The notes under the pieces were generated by a model, which saw nothing but the letters and a program-made list of their open reading frames with translations, was not told the origin of the DNA and ran no database searches. Shown in pieces: positions 28,690 through 35,591 of a DNA stretch of 64,000 nucleotides. A program made the position numbers and the translations under genes. The stretch spans positions 1 to 64,000 of the forward strand of contig NZ_BMDO01000003.1 of assembly GCF_014635825.1 (NCBI RefSeq). The letters are read 5' to 3'. The first letter of the stretch is position 1; every line of letters starts with the position of its first letter. This DNA is from Mucilaginibacter galii. Lineage in GTDB: Bacteria > Bacteroidota > Bacteroidia > Sphingobacteriales > Sphingobacteriaceae.

Positions 28690-29664
28690 ATGAAACGCAG
28701 AGATTTCGTAAAAAACACAACGCTTACCGCGTTAGGTGCGTCGCTAATAGCTCCGCTCGAATCATTGGCCGATACACCGGTAACTCACATCGAGAGCGAA
28801 GACCTTTCGGCCAGTAACGGTATAGCAAACGGTTACCCCTTAAATTTTATGGCCATTGGCGATTGGGGCCGTAACGGTGAATACAACCAGGTTGAAGTAG
28901 CCAAACAAATGGGTAATTGGGGTAAGGCAAATCCCAACAACTTTATTATTTCGGTTGGTGATAACATATACCCTAAAGGGGTAGTAAGCGAGTACGACCC
29001 GGCTTGGCATTATTCATTTGAAAATGTTTATACGGCGCATTCCTTACAGGTCGATTGGTTTTCGGTTTTAGGCAACCACGATTATGCAGCCGACCCTGAT
29101 GCACAGATACGGTATTCAAAAATCAGCCGTCGCTGGAATATGCCCTCGCGGTACTATACCAAAGAGGTATCATTAGGAGAGGGAAAAGGAAAAGCCCTGT
29201 TCGTGATGATAGATACTCAGCCCATTATTTACGATATTAAGGACCAGCAGCCCGAGAAGCAATTAGCCTGGATCAACAAAACTTTAAAGGAAGCCAGTGC
29301 CGATGTGAAATGGAAAATTGTAGTAGGACACCACCCTTACTACACTGCCGGCCCCCGCATAAAAAACTATGATACGCTGGCCATACGTAAGGCTATGAGC
29401 AAAATATTTGAAGAGAATAAGGTAGATATTTATCTGGCAGGGCATGACCATTCGTTACAGCACCTTAAACCCTCAGGTGTTACCCATCAGTTTATAACAG
29501 GTGCGGGCTCTGAGTTAACCCCGGTAACCGATGGTGTTCAATACAGTAAGTTTCAGGCTTCCGAAAATGGATTCATGTATTTCTCGATAAGTGCTGAAAA
29601 AATTGCTGTTAAGGTTATTAACCTTAAAGGAGATGTATTGTACGGAACTACATTGTCCAAATAA
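28690..29664 (+). CDS. purple acid phosphatase-like metallophosphoesterase, Tat-exported
   Basis: A 324-residue enzyme. The ATG at 28690 is chosen because it directly precedes KRRDFVKN, a Tat-type signal. The metallophosphoesterase motifs appear in order: GDWG, GDNIYPKG, GNHDYA, GHHPYYTAG and GHDHSLQH, matching the ACP5-type (tartrate-resistant) purple acid phosphatase layout. The mature enzyme is periplasmic and removes phosphate from phosphomonoesters. Within this operon a fitting substrate would be inositol phosphate or a phosphorylated sugar. It starts 2 bases after the preceding stop. Confidence 0.9.
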   Translation: MKRRDFVKNTTLTALGASLIAPLESLADTPVTHIESEDLSASNGIANGYPLNFMAIGDWGRNGEYNQVEVAKQMGNWGKANPNNFIISVGDNIYPKGVVSEYDPAWHYSFENVYTAHSLQVDWFSVLGNHDYAADPDAQIRYSKISRRWNMPSRYYTKEVSLGEGKGKALFVMIDTQPIIYDIKDQQPEKQLAWINKTLKEASADVKWKIVVGHHPYYTAGPRIKNYDTLAIRKAMSKIFEENKVDIYLAGHDHSLQHLKPSGVTHQFITGAGSELTPVTDGVQYSKFQASENGFMYFSISAEKIAVKVINLKGDVLYGTTLSK

Positions 29665-29743
29665 CTGGCCTGCCGCAAAGCTTTTGCTAAGCCGGCCACA
29701 TCCATTACATTAAAAGAATAATACTTATAATTATATAACACCA

Positions 29744-31663
29744 ATGGCACGATTAAATCTCCTTGAAGAAACACGTTTTGAAAAGCTTCCGGTTACCATT
29801 TACCCCGATGCAAAAACAGCCAGCGTGGTTGTTGCACAGCGCATAGCTAAATTAATCCGTAGCAAACAGGCAGAAGGCGGTAAGGCGGTTTTAGGGCTGG
29901 CCACCGGCGTAACTCCCATTGCGGTTTATAAAGAATTGGTGCGCATGCACCAGCAGGAAGGCCTCAGTTTTAAGGATGTAATCACGTTTAATTTGGACGA
30001 GTATTTTCCTATGCAGGCCAGCTCGGCACAAAGTTATGTGACCTTTATGCACGAAAACCTGTTCGATCATATCGATATTGCTCCTGAAAACATTCACATT
30101 CCTGATGGCACCTTGCCCCAGGATGCAGTGGCTGCGTTTTGCCTTAATTACGAAAAGCAGATAGAAGATTTAGGTGGATTGGATTTTCAATTATTAGGTA
30201 TTGGCCGTACCGGCCACATTGGTTTTAACGAGCCGGGCTCTGCACCCAATTCGGGTACGCGTTTGGTTACGTTAGACAACCTGACCCGCAGTGATGCCTC
30301 GCGCGATTTTGGTGGTAAAGAAAACGTACCCACTAAAGCCATCACCATGGGCATAGGTACCATTTTTAAAGCCCGCGAAATTATACTCATGGCCTGGAGC
30401 GCTAAAAAAGCGCCCATTGTTAAAAAGGCGGTTGAAGGTGAAATATCGGGCGATGTGCCGGCAACTTACCTGCAACTTTCAGATCACGTAGAGTTTATAC
30501 TGGATGAAGGTGCCGCATCGGAGCTAACACGTTTTTACACACCGTGGCTGGTTAAAGATTGTATATGGAGTGCGCAATTAACAAAGAAAGCCGTTATCTG
30601 GCTGGCCGGTGAAGTAAAAAAACCGGTGTTAAAACTCACCGAAGAAGATTACAACAATCACGGTATGGCGCAGCTTGCAGTGGAGCAAGGGCCTGTTTAC
30701 AATATCAATATTGATATTTTTAACAAGATACAGCATACCATAACCGGCTGGCCGGGCGGTAAACCCAACGCCGATGACAGCCAGCGCCCCGAACGCGCCG
30801 AACCTGCAAAAAAACGTTCGGTTATCTTTTCCCCGCACCCTGATGACGATGTTATCTCGATGGGCGGAACCTTTATTCGTTTGGTTGATCAGGGGCACGA
30901 AGTGCATGTGGCTTACCAAACCTCGGGCAATACCGCCGTTTGGGACGATGAAGTACTGCGTTATGTTGAATTTGCCATTGATTTTGACGAAAGCATTGGC
31001 AAAGACGTTACTCAACTCAAAGGTATCTATGATAATATGCGCGAGTTCATCAAGCACAAACGACCTAACCAGGTAGATTCGCAGGAGATACGTAATGTAA
31101 AGGGCTTCATTCGTAAAGCCGAAGCTATTGCCGGCGCACGTTATGCAGGTTTGCCCGATAGCAATATCCACTTTATGGCACTGCCATTTTATGAAACCGG
31201 TAAAACTCAAAAAAATGCAGTAGGCGAAGAGGATGTACAATTAACCATGGAACTGCTGCAAAAAGTAAAACCTCACCAGATATTTGCCGCCGGCGATTTT
31301 GCCGATCCGCATGGCACCCACGTGGTTGCATTTAACATCATACTTACCGCACTGCAACGCCTTAAAGCAACAGAAAAATGGGTTGAAGATTGCTGGTTAT
31401 GGCTATATCGCGGTGCATGGCACGAATTTGAAACATCTGAAATTGAAATGGCTGTGCCGCTGTCTCCGCAGGAGGTTATTCGCAAGCGTCAGGCTATATT
31501 TAAGCATCAGTCACAAAAAGATACGCCGGTTTTCCCGGGCGATGATGCCCGCGAGTTTTGGGTAAGGGCCGAAGATCGTAACCGCGAAACAGCTAACTGC
31601 TACAACGAACTTGGATTGGCCGAGTATGCAGCCATGGAAGCTTTCGTTCGTTATAAGTTCTAA
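29744..31663 (+). CDS. NagB-like deaminase fused to PIG-L/LmbE deacetylase
   Basis: A 639-residue two-domain cytoplasmic protein. Residues 15-265 match glucosamine-6-phosphate deaminase (VLGLATGVTPIAVYKEL, FNLDEYFPM, GHIGFNEPGS). Residues about 358-639 match the PIG-L/LmbE zinc deacetylase fold (FSPHPDDDVISMGGTF, ending in FADPHGTHV). This long fusion is known in Bacteroidota. In E. coli NagB the ring-opening triad is D141-H143-E148; here the corresponding residues are Thr156, His158 and Glu163, so the Asp is missing. PIG-L proteins deacetylate GlcNAc conjugates such as GlcNAc-phosphatidylinositol. A deacetylase plus deaminase acting in sequence on GlcNAc-type sugars is plausible. Confidence 0.88.
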   Translation: MARLNLLEETRFEKLPVTIYPDAKTASVVVAQRIAKLIRSKQAEGGKAVLGLATGVTPIAVYKELVRMHQQEGLSFKDVITFNLDEYFPMQASSAQSYVTFMHENLFDHIDIAPENIHIPDGTLPQDAVAAFCLNYEKQIEDLGGLDFQLLGIGRTGHIGFNEPGSAPNSGTRLVTLDNLTRSDASRDFGGKENVPTKAITMGIGTIFKAREIILMAWSAKKAPIVKKAVEGEISGDVPATYLQLSDHVEFILDEGAASELTRFYTPWLVKDCIWSAQLTKKAVIWLAGEVKKPVLKLTEEDYNNHGMAQLAVEQGPVYNINIDIFNKIQHTITGWPGGKPNADDSQRPERAEPAKKRSVIFSPHPDDDVISMGGTFIRLVDQGHEVHVAYQTSGNTAVWDDEVLRYVEFAIDFDESIGKDVTQLKGIYDNMREFIKHKRPNQVDSQEIRNVKGFIRKAEAIAGARYAGLPDSNIHFMALPFYETGKTQKNAVGEEDVQLTMELLQKVKPHQIFAAGDFADPHGTHVVAFNIILTALQRLKATEKWVEDCWLWLYRGAWHEFETSEIEMAVPLSPQEVIRKRQAIFKHQSQKDTPVFPGDDAREFWVRAEDRNRETANCYNELGLAEYAAMEAFVRYKF

Positions 31664-31737
31664 CTAATTAAACCATTAGCCAGGCTTAAACATTTCCAAA
31701 TGATTAAAATAGTGGCCCGTCACTGTAAATAAATAAG

Positions 31738-32067
31738 ATGAAAAAGTATTGTCTTTTCCTGGATCTGATAGATGATCCTGAGCTGATAGCGGAGTATGAA
31801 GCCTATCACCAAAATGTTTGGCCTGAGATTATTGAAAGCATAAAAGCCTCGGGCATTACCAAAATGGAGATATACCGGTATAACAACCGGTTAAACATGA
31901 TTATAGAGGCCACCGACGATTTTTCTATGGAAAAAAAAGCAGAAGCCGATGAAAGTAATGCAACCGTGCAAAAATGGGAGCAAATGATGTGGAAGTACCA
32001 ACAAGCTTTACCTGGCTCAAAACCTGGGGAGAAATGGCAACTGGCTAAGGTGATCTTTTCTTTGTAG
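31738..32067 (+). CDS. rhaM: L-rhamnose mutarotase family protein
   Basis: A 109-residue protein of the RhaM/DUF718 dimeric alpha-beta barrel family, which interconverts alpha and beta anomers of L-rhamnose or L-fucose. Visible motifs are YCLFLDLIDDPELIAEY, YHQNVWPEI, ITKMEIYRYNNRL and the C-terminal tryptophan-rich WEQMMWKYQQ. The length equals the family norm (about 104-110). It is the last gene of the catabolic cluster, 74 bases after the NagB/PIG-L gene and followed by a terminator. True substrate specificity (L-rhamnose, L-fucose or another sugar) is open. No rhamnose or fucose isomerase lies nearby. Confidence 0.85.
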   Translation: MKKYCLFLDLIDDPELIAEYEAYHQNVWPEIIESIKASGITKMEIYRYNNRLNMIIEATDDFSMEKKAEADESNATVQKWEQMMWKYQQALPGSKPGEKWQLAKVIFSL

Positions 32068-32110
32068 AAAGATAAACGTTTTTATTACAGATTCCGAACT
32101 ACAGAACATA

Positions 32111-32137
32111 AGGCGGCTAACTTAGCAGCCTTTTTTT
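32111..32137 (+). terminator. intrinsic terminator ending the catabolic cluster
   Basis: AGGCGGCT (32111-32118) pairs with AGCAGCCT (32124-32131) with one mismatch around AACTT, followed by a run of seven Ts. It lies about 45 bases after the mutarotase stop. Confidence 0.7.
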
Positions 32138-32146
32138 ATTAATAAA

Positions 32147-32175
32147 TTACATACATAGTTTTCTTATGTATGTAA
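32147..32175. promoter_or_regulatory. PadR operator palindrome
   Basis: A perfect inverted repeat: 11-base arms TTACATACATA (32147-32157) and TATGTATGTAA (32165-32175) around a 7-base spacer. The ATGT/ACAT half-sites fit PadR-family operators. It lies just upstream of the -7 box at 32184, over the -33 region, so a bound repressor would block the padR promoter (autoregulation). Confidence 0.7.
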
Positions 32176-32183
32176 AATTATTA

Positions 32184-32191
32184 TACATTTG
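32184..32191 (+). promoter_or_regulatory. -7 box of the padR promoter
   Basis: TACATTTG matches TAnnTTTG and ends 5 bases before the padR ATG. Its -33 region is covered by the palindrome at 32147-32175. Confidence 0.5.
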
Positions 32192-32196
32192 CTTCT

Positions 32197-32535
32197 ATGA
32201 GCACAAGCCCGTTATTAAAAGGAACGCTGCAAACCATTATTCTTAAATTGCTTGAGGACAACGATCAAATGTATGGTTATGAGATCACGCAAAAGGTTAA
32301 AGAACTTACTGCCGGCGAAATGAAACTCACCGAAGGCGCCCTATACCCCGCCCTGCACAAGTTAGAGGCCGACGGCTTGCTTGAAACCTTTAATGAAATT
32401 GTAGACAACCGTGTGCGCAAGTATTACCGCTTAACCGAGCAGGGAGGGCAAGAGGTAACCAGCAAATTGCAGGAGGCACAGGCTTTTATTGAGCAGTTAC
32501 AGGCCGTATTAAACTTAAAACCTCAAGCATTATGA
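32197..32535 (+). CDS. PadR-family transcriptional regulator
   Basis: A 112-residue winged-helix repressor. PadR motifs are SPLLKGTLQTIILKLLEDN, MYGYEITQKVKELTAGEM, LTEGALYPALHKLEADGLLE and RKYYRLTEQGGQEV. It belongs to the short PadR-s1 subgroup, which usually controls a downstream membrane protein or transporter. It sits behind a perfect palindromic operator and overlaps the next gene by ATGA, so the two are co-translated. A 99-bp piece of its 3' end is repeated at 33256-33354. Confidence 0.95.
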   Translation: MSTSPLLKGTLQTIILKLLEDNDQMYGYEITQKVKELTAGEMKLTEGALYPALHKLEADGLLETFNEIVDNRVRKYYRLTEQGGQEVTSKLQEAQAFIEQLQAVLNLKPQAL

Positions 32536-33200
32536 AAGTGACTCATGAAGATCAGGAGTATTTAAGAAGCTTATTATGGTTGAATGTTAAATATCAGGAG
32601 ACGTACAACGAAGTATACGACCATGTTTTGACAGCCATTGAAGAGCAACCGGATACTAATGTTTCTAAGCCACAGGCGTTTGACGCTATCATTAATAGCG
32701 ATTTTGGCGGCATTGGTACTTTAGCACAGCTGGAAGCAGAACGCGCTAAAATAGTAAGCAGTAACATCAGGAAAAAGCAATGGCAATACCAATTGTCTTA
32801 TTTTAAACTTCCATTACTGTTGTTTACTGTATTGCTGGCCGGCAGTATGTACTACGCTGCCGATGCTATATCGCGAAAGACCATACTAATTATTGTTTTG
32901 TCCGTAGGTTTTAGTCCGACTATTATTGTTGCCTTGCGTGGAATGATTCGTTTTTTTAACCGTAAGCACCAAAAGCCATCCATCAAAGACAAGGTAATTG
33001 AACAAATAGGTTGTTTGAGTATGAGCCTTTTTAATTTGTTTATTTTTTTGCCGCCGCTTTTTGTAAGTGATGATAATTATATGTTCTTTAAACAGGCCCA
33101 TGCCTCGTTAATTGCAGTAACAGCATTGTTCTTTTTTATTTACAGCCTTAGCTTTATAAGGGTGTACCGTGATGAATTTAAGATGCAACTGGCTTCATGA
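32532..33200 (+). CDS. PadR-linked membrane protein A, 222 aa
   Basis: A membrane protein with a soluble helical N-terminal region (about 1-85: EDQEYLRSLLWLNVKYQETY, YDHVLTAIEEQ) and four hydrophobic segments (about 95-115, 118-140, 155-180, 190-212). The N-terminal pattern, containing E-x-x-DH-hydrophobic, recalls the HAAS-type domains that commonly follow PadR genes. The function is unknown; a stress or envelope role under PadR control is the usual guess. It is paralogous to the 228-aa protein at 33366 and to the protein ending at 34734. Confidence 0.8.
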   Translation: MKVTHEDQEYLRSLLWLNVKYQETYNEVYDHVLTAIEEQPDTNVSKPQAFDAIINSDFGGIGTLAQLEAERAKIVSSNIRKKQWQYQLSYFKLPLLLFTVLLAGSMYYAADAISRKTILIIVLSVGFSPTIIVALRGMIRFFNRKHQKPSIKDKVIEQIGCLSMSLFNLFIFLPPLFVSDDNYMFFKQAHASLIAVTALFFFIYSLSFIRVYRDEFKMQLAS

Positions 33201-33334
33201 AACCAACTTTACAACAAACCCAGCTTTTACGGAAGCATTTGCGTGATACGCTCAATTACCGCTTAACCGGGCAGGGAGGACAGGAGGTAACCAGCAAATT
33301 GCAGGAAGAACAGGCTTTTATTGAGCAGTTGTAG
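33197..33334 (+). pseudogene. chimeric remnant: membrane-protein start fused to PadR tail
   Basis: A 45-codon frame overlapping the previous stop by ATGA. Its first 21 residues (MKPTLQQTQLLRKHLRDTLN and Y) look like the start of another member of the adjacent membrane-protein family. The rest (RLTGQGGQEVTSKLQ onward) is the PadR C-terminus. The nucleotide copy 33256-33354 matches padR 32424-32522 at 91 of 99 positions without a gap. A deletion between tandem copies of a padR-membrane protein unit best explains it. It is probably not functional. Confidence 0.7.
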
Positions 33335-33354
33335 GCCTTATTAAACTTAAAACC
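33256..33354 (+). repeat. duplicated 3' end of padR
   Basis: Ungapped 99-bp copy of 32424-32522 with 8 mismatches. The copy is followed, like the original, by a short tail and then the ATG of a membrane-protein paralogue (33366), as expected from tandem duplication. Confidence 0.85.
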
Positions 33355-33365
33355 ATCTGTATAAC

Positions 33366-34052
33366 ATGATACTTACAACCAAAGAAACTCACTGGGTTAA
33401 AGATCGCCTCAATTGGTACGATATTCCCTTCCAGGAAATTTATGATGAAATAGCCGACCATATTTTAACGGGTATAGAAGAGCTTCGTAAAGAAGGTAAC
33501 CTGCAAGACATCAAAATTGTGTACCAACAAGTAGTTGATGAGCATTTTGGTGGCTTTATGGGTATAGAAAAATTAGCGAAAGAGCAAGAGAAGGCTTATA
33601 AGAAGAACATTGGGCGTTTAATATGGCAAAATTTTAAAGCCATGTTTACCTGGCAAACCTTTGGTTTTTTAACTATAATGTTTATAGTTGGGTTTTATCT
33701 TCCACCTGTAAAAATTGTAGCTGCCATCTTATTTGGCGGCTTGGCTATACTGTCTTTTTACTTGTGGTTTTATGCGCATTGGCTTACGCGCAATAACCGG
33801 ATACAAAAAGGTAAGCGTTCGTTATCCGATGTCTTTATAAGCAAGCAAGGCTATGTTCCAATAGTTGTACTCAACTCCATCATTAATTTGCCAAATCTTT
33901 ACAACTTTCTGTTTAACGGGGAGGATTACCAGTACAAATTGGTTGCGGTACATCCGGCTGCAATGACTACGGTTTTTGCCTTTACGCTTATTTATTGCCT
34001 TGCCTGTATCCGTTCCTGCGAGCATGAATTTAAAAGTAGCAGAACCGCATGA
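33366..34052 (+). CDS. PadR-linked membrane protein B, 228 aa
   Basis: A paralogue of the protein at 32532. The N-terminal helical domain (KETHWVKDRLNWYDIPFQEI, YDEIADHILTGIEEL, VDEHFGGFMGIEKL) keeps the same DHxLTxIEE and FGG pattern as protein A. Four membrane segments follow (about 98-115, 118-140, 158-180, 195-215). It starts directly after the duplicated padR tail, which marks it as the second half of a tandem duplication. Its stop overlaps a following ATG (34049). The function is unknown. Confidence 0.78.
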   Translation: MILTTKETHWVKDRLNWYDIPFQEIYDEIADHILTGIEELRKEGNLQDIKIVYQQVVDEHFGGFMGIEKLAKEQEKAYKKNIGRLIWQNFKAMFTWQTFGFLTIMFIVGFYLPPVKIVAAILFGGLAILSFYLWFYAHWLTRNNRIQKGKRSLSDVFISKQGYVPIVVLNSIINLPNLYNFLFNGEDYQYKLVAVHPAAMTTVFAFTLIYCLACIRSCEHEFKSSRTA

Positions 34053-34734
34053 AGTTAAATGCACAGGATATGCCCTGATTAAAACCTTTGTTACCAAACG
34101 CGGCTTTACCGAGCCCGATTTGCAGATAGAGATCATAGATCACATGGTTTGCCGGGTAGAAGATATGATGAGCAATAATTATAACCTTTCGCTCGCACAT
34201 GCTATTCACTTGGCGCATTCTGAGTTTGGCATTATGGGTTTCAGTGTATTTGAAGATGCCATGCGCAACAATTTACAAAAGCGTTATATCAAAATTTTCA
34301 GAAACCTTTATATAGCTAATTTCAACTGGAAAAATTTGCCCTTAATGGCTGCTTTTATTTATTTGGTTAATATAGCTTTCAGCGCCATTAACCAACCGGA
34401 GGTGGTGTTTACTTCCACAGTTATCATCCTTATGCTGGCTTTAATGGTAAACGGTATGATCAACTCTGGTCGTTACAAACGCTATACAAAAATGCTAACC
34501 TTTAAAATGGGTAGCGTATACTTGGTTATTAGCATAGTAGTTTTTCAATTGTACAACGTGTTAATGGTGCAGTTAAAGCTTTATCGGCACATCAATCCTA
34601 ATTTTACAGGTTTATTGTTTGGTGGCGTGTTGCTCATGCTGCTTATTACTTTTTATACCATTAACAAAACCCAGCAACATGCGGTAGCCACTTGCCGCGA
34701 ATTAGAAGAACGGTACCTGCAGATAGCTTCTTAA
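34024..34734 (+). CDS. PadR-linked membrane protein C, start disturbed by a frameshift
   Basis: The third paralogue, with the N-terminal domain (ALIKTFVTKRGFTEPDLQIE, IIDHMVCRVEDMM) and four membrane segments. The only in-frame ATG that leaves the domain whole is at 34024, inside the preceding gene. However, the ATG at 34049, which overlaps the previous stop by ATGA as in the sister genes, begins MKLNAQD and would join ALIKTF perfectly if one base were added near 34071. Without it, that frame stops after nine codons. Either a one-base deletion (or sequencing error) broke the start, or translation begins at 34024 with a 29-base overlap. Confidence 0.65.
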   Translation: MNLKVAEPHEVKCTGYALIKTFVTKRGFTEPDLQIEIIDHMVCRVEDMMSNNYNLSLAHAIHLAHSEFGIMGFSVFEDAMRNNLQKRYIKIFRNLYIANFNWKNLPLMAAFIYLVNIAFSAINQPEVVFTSTVIILMLALMVNGMINSGRYKRYTKMLTFKMGSVYLVISIVVFQLYNVLMVQLKLYRHINPNFTGLLFGGVLLMLLITFYTINKTQQHAVATCRELEERYLQIAS

Positions 34735-34886
34735 AAATCAACAAATTTCTATAAGCTTTTGGCCTTGTAAAAACGTTGAGGTTATTAATCAACTTATCAT
34801 AGCTTTAATTGTATATAGTTTGTACTTTGCACTCAACTGCTGCATCAGCTTAGCAGTGTACCAATTAAACTATATATTGCCTAAGC

Positions 34887-35591
34887 GTGAACGACTACCT
34901 GCTGTTTGTTGATACTGAAGCCTCCGGGCTGCCCATTAACTGGGAGCTGCCATATTCTACAGAGGGCAATTGGCCGTCGGCCGTGCAAATAAGCTGGCTG
35001 GTGTATACCAAAGATGGGCATGAAGTAAAGCGCGAAGATCATTATATCCTCAATTCAGATTTTGTAATTACACCAAAAGCCATGGAAATTCATGGCATTA
35101 ACCCCGGTTTGCTGGCTGTAAAAGGAGAAGCTCGAAAGGATGTTATGCAATTGCTGGCAAATGATCTGGAGCAATATCAACCCTTGGTAATAGGGCATTT
35201 TGTACAGTTGGATTATCACATTTTAAGCGCCGATTTTTACCGCGCAGGCTTGGTTAACCCGCTGGCCAGGCTACCGCTGTTTTGCACCATGCTGGCCACT
35301 ACCCAACTACGCTGGACCCCTATGCCTAAGAGCCTTTTACTGGGTGATCTCTACGCTTTCCTGTTCTACAAGCCATTAGAAAATCAGCACAATGCCCTTA
35401 CCGATGCGCATGCCGCCGCCGAGTGCTTTTTCGAGTTACTAAAACGTACCGAGATTAGCGAGAAAGTAATAGATCAACAGCAGGAACAGCCAGCCATTAA
35501 AAGTTTGAAGGCTTTATCGGCCAAAACTGTACCCGTAGCATTATCTGTAATTATATTGATATTAATTTACTTTACAACACACCATTTATGA
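34887..35591 (+). CDS. DEDDh 3'-5' exonuclease with C-terminal membrane anchor
   Basis: A 234-residue protein beginning with GTG. Exonuclease motifs of the DnaQ/epsilon type are present: Exo I FVDTEASG (Asp9, Glu11), Exo II in IGHFVQLDYHIL and Exo III HNALTDAHAA. The last 18 residues (VALSVIILILIYFTTHHL) form a membrane helix, unusual for a free DnaQ-like exonuclease. It overlaps the next gene, a cNMP/CBS/DUF294 protein, by ATGA. The same pairing occurs in many bacteria, where the pair is thought to act in nucleotide or stress metabolism. The role here is inferred. Confidence 0.87.
   Translation: MNDYLLFVDTEASGLPINWELPYSTEGNWPSAVQISWLVYTKDGHEVKREDHYILNSDFVITPKAMEIHGINPGLLAVKGEARKDVMQLLANDLEQYQPLVIGHFVQLDYHILSADFYRAGLVNPLARLPLFCTMLATTQLRWTPMPKSLLLGDLYAFLFYKPLENQHNALTDAHAAAECFFELLKRTEISEKVIDQQQEQPAIKSLKALSAKTVPVALSVIILILIYFTTHHL

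Noticed and set aside
13217..32067. Heparan or heparin utilisation locus
   Set aside because: GH89 and the HGSNAT-like protein suggest it, but there are no sulfatases, no polysaccharide lyases and no unsaturated glucuronyl hydrolase, while inositol oxygenase, GH92 and phosphatase point elsewhere.
20863..32067. Pectin or rhamnogalacturonan locus
   Set aside because: GH28 and the rhamnose-mutarotase-like gene alone are weak evidence. Pectate lyases, GH105, GH78 and galacturonate isomerase are absent.
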